Below are positions 61,058 through 64,000 of a stretch of DNA of 64,000 bases, piece by piece. The DNA is from Cryptomeria japonica. Its lineage: Eukaryota; Streptophyta; Pinopsida; Cupressales; Cupressaceae. The notes under the pieces were generated by a model. The model searched no databases. It was not told where the DNA came from and saw nothing but the letters and a program-made list of their open reading frames with translations. The position numbers and the translations under genes are program-made. The DNA lies in assembly GCF_030272615.1 (NCBI RefSeq), contig NC_081406.1, forward strand, positions 167,135,521 to 167,199,520. The letters run 5' to 3'. Numbering within the stretch: position 1 is the first letter of the stretch; the number at the start of each line of letters is the position of its first letter.

Positions 61058-62415
61058 ACCTTATTCAAAGAAGCCAGAAGGAGAGGTTGTGGCATTCATA
61101 GTGTTCGACAACCAATTTGCAAAAGGGCTGCAGAGATTATGAAGGTAACTTCAAAGCTTTGATTTTTACTTATTCTTGATTTAAGTCTCTCATTACTAAT
61201 TTGTAACTTCATTAATTAATCTTTTTGTAATTTGTATTTTTCAATTGGAGGTGTCAAAGCCTTTGGTTCGAGTTCTCCCCTTGGTGGATGGGGATAAAAT
61301 CCCAATGGAATATCTTTATGAGGCCATGGATAGGGCCAAGGAGTCTATCAAAAACTATTACAAGGGGATCGACTCAAATTTGATCCTATTTGGGAAATTG
61401 TTGATAGGAGGTGGAACAATTAGCTCCACCAACCCATTCATGCAGCAAGGTACTTCCTCAACCCTCGTTTTAGGTTCGGGGGTTCTTACTCAAATCCGAA
61501 TGGAGAGGTCATGGAGGGCCTCAGTACATGCATTGAGAGGATGGTACCCGATGTTTAGGATAGAGATCTCATTGTGAGTGAGATCCAAAATTATGAGGAA
61601 GGAAGGGGTAAGCTATTCTCTTCAGAGCTGGCTAGGAGAGGAAGAACCACTCAAACCCCAGGTATAACATTTGCCATTTGGATTTTGGGATCTAAAGTGA
61701 ATGATAAACTGATAAATTATGTTTTCTCTTTTCTCTTTGCTTTCTAACTTTTCAATTTTTTTTATTTTGCAGATGCTTGGTGGCAAAATTGGGGTGGAAA
61801 CACCCCCCATCTCAAAAAGTTTGCGTTCAGAGTCTTATGTTAGCCTTGCAGTTCATCCAATTGTGAGCGCAATTGGAGCTTGTTTGAAGCAATCCACACG
61901 AAGAAAAGGAGCAAGTTAGGGCAAAAACGCCTCAATGACCTTGTCTTCATGCAATATAACCTTCGATTGCGCATAAGGAAGGTAAAGGAAGTAGAAGGTG
62001 GTCCAATTGACTTGGATGATATAGATCCTTACAGTGATTGGACATCACAGGAGCATCCTCCATTGTTCCAATTGACTTGGATGATATAGATCCTTACAGT
62101 GATTGGACATCACAGGAGCATCCTCCATTGTTTTCCGAGGGTGAGATCACTGATTTGGAGAGGCAGGCTATGGAGGAGAGGGATGGATTTGGTTTCACGC
62201 TGGATGACATTGAGGAGGAAGAGGATGAGGATGAGGAGTCATTGCGAGTGCCACAAGAAGGTGGAGACTTAGCTTCAGCCATGATGGAGGATGAGCCAAC
62301 CATACCGAGCGAGGAGGCACAGACACTCACATGCCCACTGCAGACTTCTAAGACTGGACCCTCTAGATCTACCTCTCCCAATTTTTTTGCTAGGGCTGGG
62401 AAGAGAAAGTTGTAG
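60927..62415 (+). pseudogene. hAT transposase 3' exons, broken
   Basis: Three exon remnants match exons 4-6 of the intact transposase. The first is 60,927-61,143 (ASITRFVTIFLTLQ, FVSGEWLNSPYSKKPEG). The second is about 61,249-61,661 (KPLVRVLPLVDGDKIPMEYL, later HQPIHAARYFLNP in another frame). The third is 61,773-62,415 (SSSNCERNWSLFEAIHTKKR, LNDLVFMQYNLRLR, acidic tail). Splice sites are still recognisable. A frameshift near 61,370, stops near 61,418, 61,558 and 61,840, and a 65-bp tandem duplication in the last exon destroy the reading. Likely the 3' part of the same element as the BED exon at 46 kb. Exons 2 and 3 are missing. Confidence 0.88.
62003..62132 (+). repeat. 65-bp tandem duplication in the last hAT exon
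   Basis: CCAATTGACTTGGATGATAT and the following 45 bases occur twice back to back with no or almost no differences. Because 65 is not a multiple of three, it shifts the frame. Confidence 0.93.
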
Positions 62416-62420
62416 TTATG

Positions 62421-64000
62421 GCTCTAGTATGCTTAGCAAACAGGGATTCGGACTCTAGTATGCTTAGCACCTCATCCAAGTGTTGTAAATGCTCCTTCCA
62501 AGATTTGTTGAATATGAGTATGTCGTCAAAGAATATCAGTACAAACTTCCGCAGTTGTTTCTGGAAAATTCTGTTCATGCAAGACTGAAATGTGGCGGGT
62601 GCATTTATCAAACCACAGGGCATGACTGTGGTTTGATAAATGCACCCGCCACATTTCAGTAATCCACGCACATGTGCATGGTCCCATCCTTCTTTCTCAC
62701 CAAAACAATAGCCGAAGCAAAGGGGCTTTTACTTGGCCATATGCAACCCATGTCAAGTAATTCCTGGATTGCTTTCTCAATCTCATCCTTCTGCTTCTTA
62801 GGATACCGGTAAGGAGTAGTCATAACTGGCTTAGCTCCTCCTTCAAGCTCAATGATGTGTTCGGCACCTCTCTTAGGGGGTCTGCCAGGAGGTGGATTCT
62901 CAAACACCTTACTTCTCTTGGTTATCAAGGCTTGAATGTCTTCAGGATAGTTCCGATTTTCTTTTAGTGGTTCTGAGGGCATGACCATGACCTGACTTCT
63001 ATCCGTGATCATTGCTTGAATGTCTGTGGAATAGCTGCCCTTATCTACCAATGGATTTGAAGGCATTATCAAACACTCTGCTGCCCACTCCACCTGGTTA
63101 TGGCGGATCAGCCTCTCCATCCTTTTCAAAGATACAACTCTAAGTCCACCATGCGACATTCCTCTCAATACTACCTTCTTCCCCTCAGACATGAATTTCA
63201 GCTCCATGGTTTGCAAGTTTAGTGTGATCTCACCAAGAGATCTCATCCATTGAACCTCAAGGACTGCATCACCAGTCCCACCAATGCTAACCACAAAGAA
63301 ATCATCTTTGATTTCATGATTCCCCAACTTCAGAGACATGTTGGAAATCATCTAGTTGCAGGATATAGTAGAGCCATTTGCTACCATGACTTTGAAGCCC
63401 TCAACTTCCTCTACCACTAGCCCCCTCTTAGCAACAATCCTTTCATCAATGAAGTTGTGAGTCGCCCTTGTGTCAATGAGAGCAATGACACGATGCTCTC
63501 CAATCACACCTCGAACTCTAAACGACTCATTCTTGTGAATGCTCGAGAGTTGAGCAGCCATTCCTTTGTCTTTGACCCAATTTCAGGCCCTTCAGGAGCC
63601 TCTTCATACTCGCTGTCCTCAACTTCAGTTTGTTGTTCTGAAATTTCAAAGTCTAATCCATCCGCAGAATAGCACTCCATCTGATGCAGATTGCCCTTCC
63701 CATGACACTTATGTCCTGGGGACCAAGGTTCTTTGCAAGAATAACAAAGATTCTTCCTTCGAAGCTCTTGACGGAGCTCATCATCCATTCGCGAAGGGAA
63801 CCTCTTGGTCTGATTTGTGAACTTCTTCTTATCCTTTTTGAAAGGAAAAGGCTTGGACTGAATTTTATTCCTTGGGGCAGCCAACTCCATGCTTCGAGAT
63901 TTCTTAATAGCTTTTGCCAAAGTGGGCGGGTCAAATGCTTTAATCCAACCTTTCAAAGGTTCCTCAAGTCCTTCAGTGAAAAGGACAACTAACTGCTTCT
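62421..64000 (-). pseudogene. Ty3-type gag-protease-RT, broken, running off the right edge
   Basis: On the minus strand a gag C-terminus is open from the window edge (EPLKGWIKAFDPPTLAKAI) with a zinc knuckle CYSCKEPWSPGHKC. After a frameshift near 63,545 comes protease with LIDTRATHNFID (the catalytic Gly is Arg). A stop at 63,352-63,354 precedes the linker and the RT start (PYRYPKKQKDEIEKAIQELL, SPFASAIVLVRKKDGT, MCVDY). The RT middle is missing and replaced by a fold-back. RT resumes at MPCGLINAPATFQS, followed by FFDDILIF, and ends near SILESESLFAKH. The element is truncated at 62,421 against the hAT remnant, with a 17-bp direct repeat CTCTAGTATGCTTAGCA near the junction. Direction is opposite to the hAT copy. 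Confidence 0.92.
62585..62659. repeat. Perfect 33-bp fold-back inside the RT frame
   Basis: Arms 62,585-62,617 and 62,627-62,659 are exact reverse complements around a 9-nt loop (GGGCATGAC). The left arm belongs to the RT segment encoding CGLINAPATFQ. The right arm is an inverted copy of it and is joined directly to the MCVDY segment. Confidence 0.97.

Overview
The window looks like a transposon-rich piece of nuclear DNA from a seed plant. It has one interrupted host gene with short canonical GT-AG introns, an AT-rich background, and stacked LTR retrotransposons and hAT DNA transposons. The amount of nested, decayed Copia and Ty3 material with many TG/TA-type stop mutations would suit a large genome such as a conifer, but that is inference. 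There are no operons, CRISPR arrays, or rRNA or tRNA genes that I could recognise.

Left part (1-16,850): a minus-strand Ty3-like leader and gag-like frame runs off the left edge. Two hairpin-bearing LTR-like copies in opposite orientation (about 1,772-2,480 and 9,240-9,992) follow. Between them lies a 4.09-kb hAT transposon (3,842-7,931) with a perfect 8-bp target duplication, short imperfect terminal repeats, CTCGG-rich ends and a six-exon transposase that joins without a stop into 738 codons. From 10 to 16.8 kb there are only retroelement scraps, a 231-bp tandem duplication and a degenerate minisatellite.

Host gene (16,855-19,573): eight plus-strand exons encode the malectin, transmembrane and kinase parts of an LRR-VIII-type receptor-like kinase. 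The exons for the signal peptide and leucine-rich repeats are not visible. A solo LTR with its own 5-bp target duplication sits 55 bp past the stop codon.

Centre (20.7-43.8 kb): a complete but decayed Copia element (20,726-27,410, TSD ACTGG). Next comes a large element with about 3.7-kb LTRs but only 251 bp between them (31,069-43,799, TSD ACAGC). A second decayed Copia element (36,967-42,081) is nested in its right LTR.

Right part (43.8-64 kb): a Copia gag remnant is cut by a second hAT copy of the same CTCGG family. The 5' exon of that hAT (about 46.0 kb) and its 3' exons (60.9-62.4 kb) are separated by a jumble of Ty3/Tat-like pieces: an LTR packed with GGCCGAAAAT-like motifs that itself carries a 236-bp non-autonomous hAT; a minus-strand gag-protease-RNase H frame lacking reverse transcriptase; two large inverted repeats; an acidic ORF of unknown function; a plus-strand integrase; and an LTR with a hairpin-forming minisatellite. 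A last Ty3 element, minus strand, runs off the right edge. Its reverse transcriptase is broken by a perfect 33-bp fold-back.
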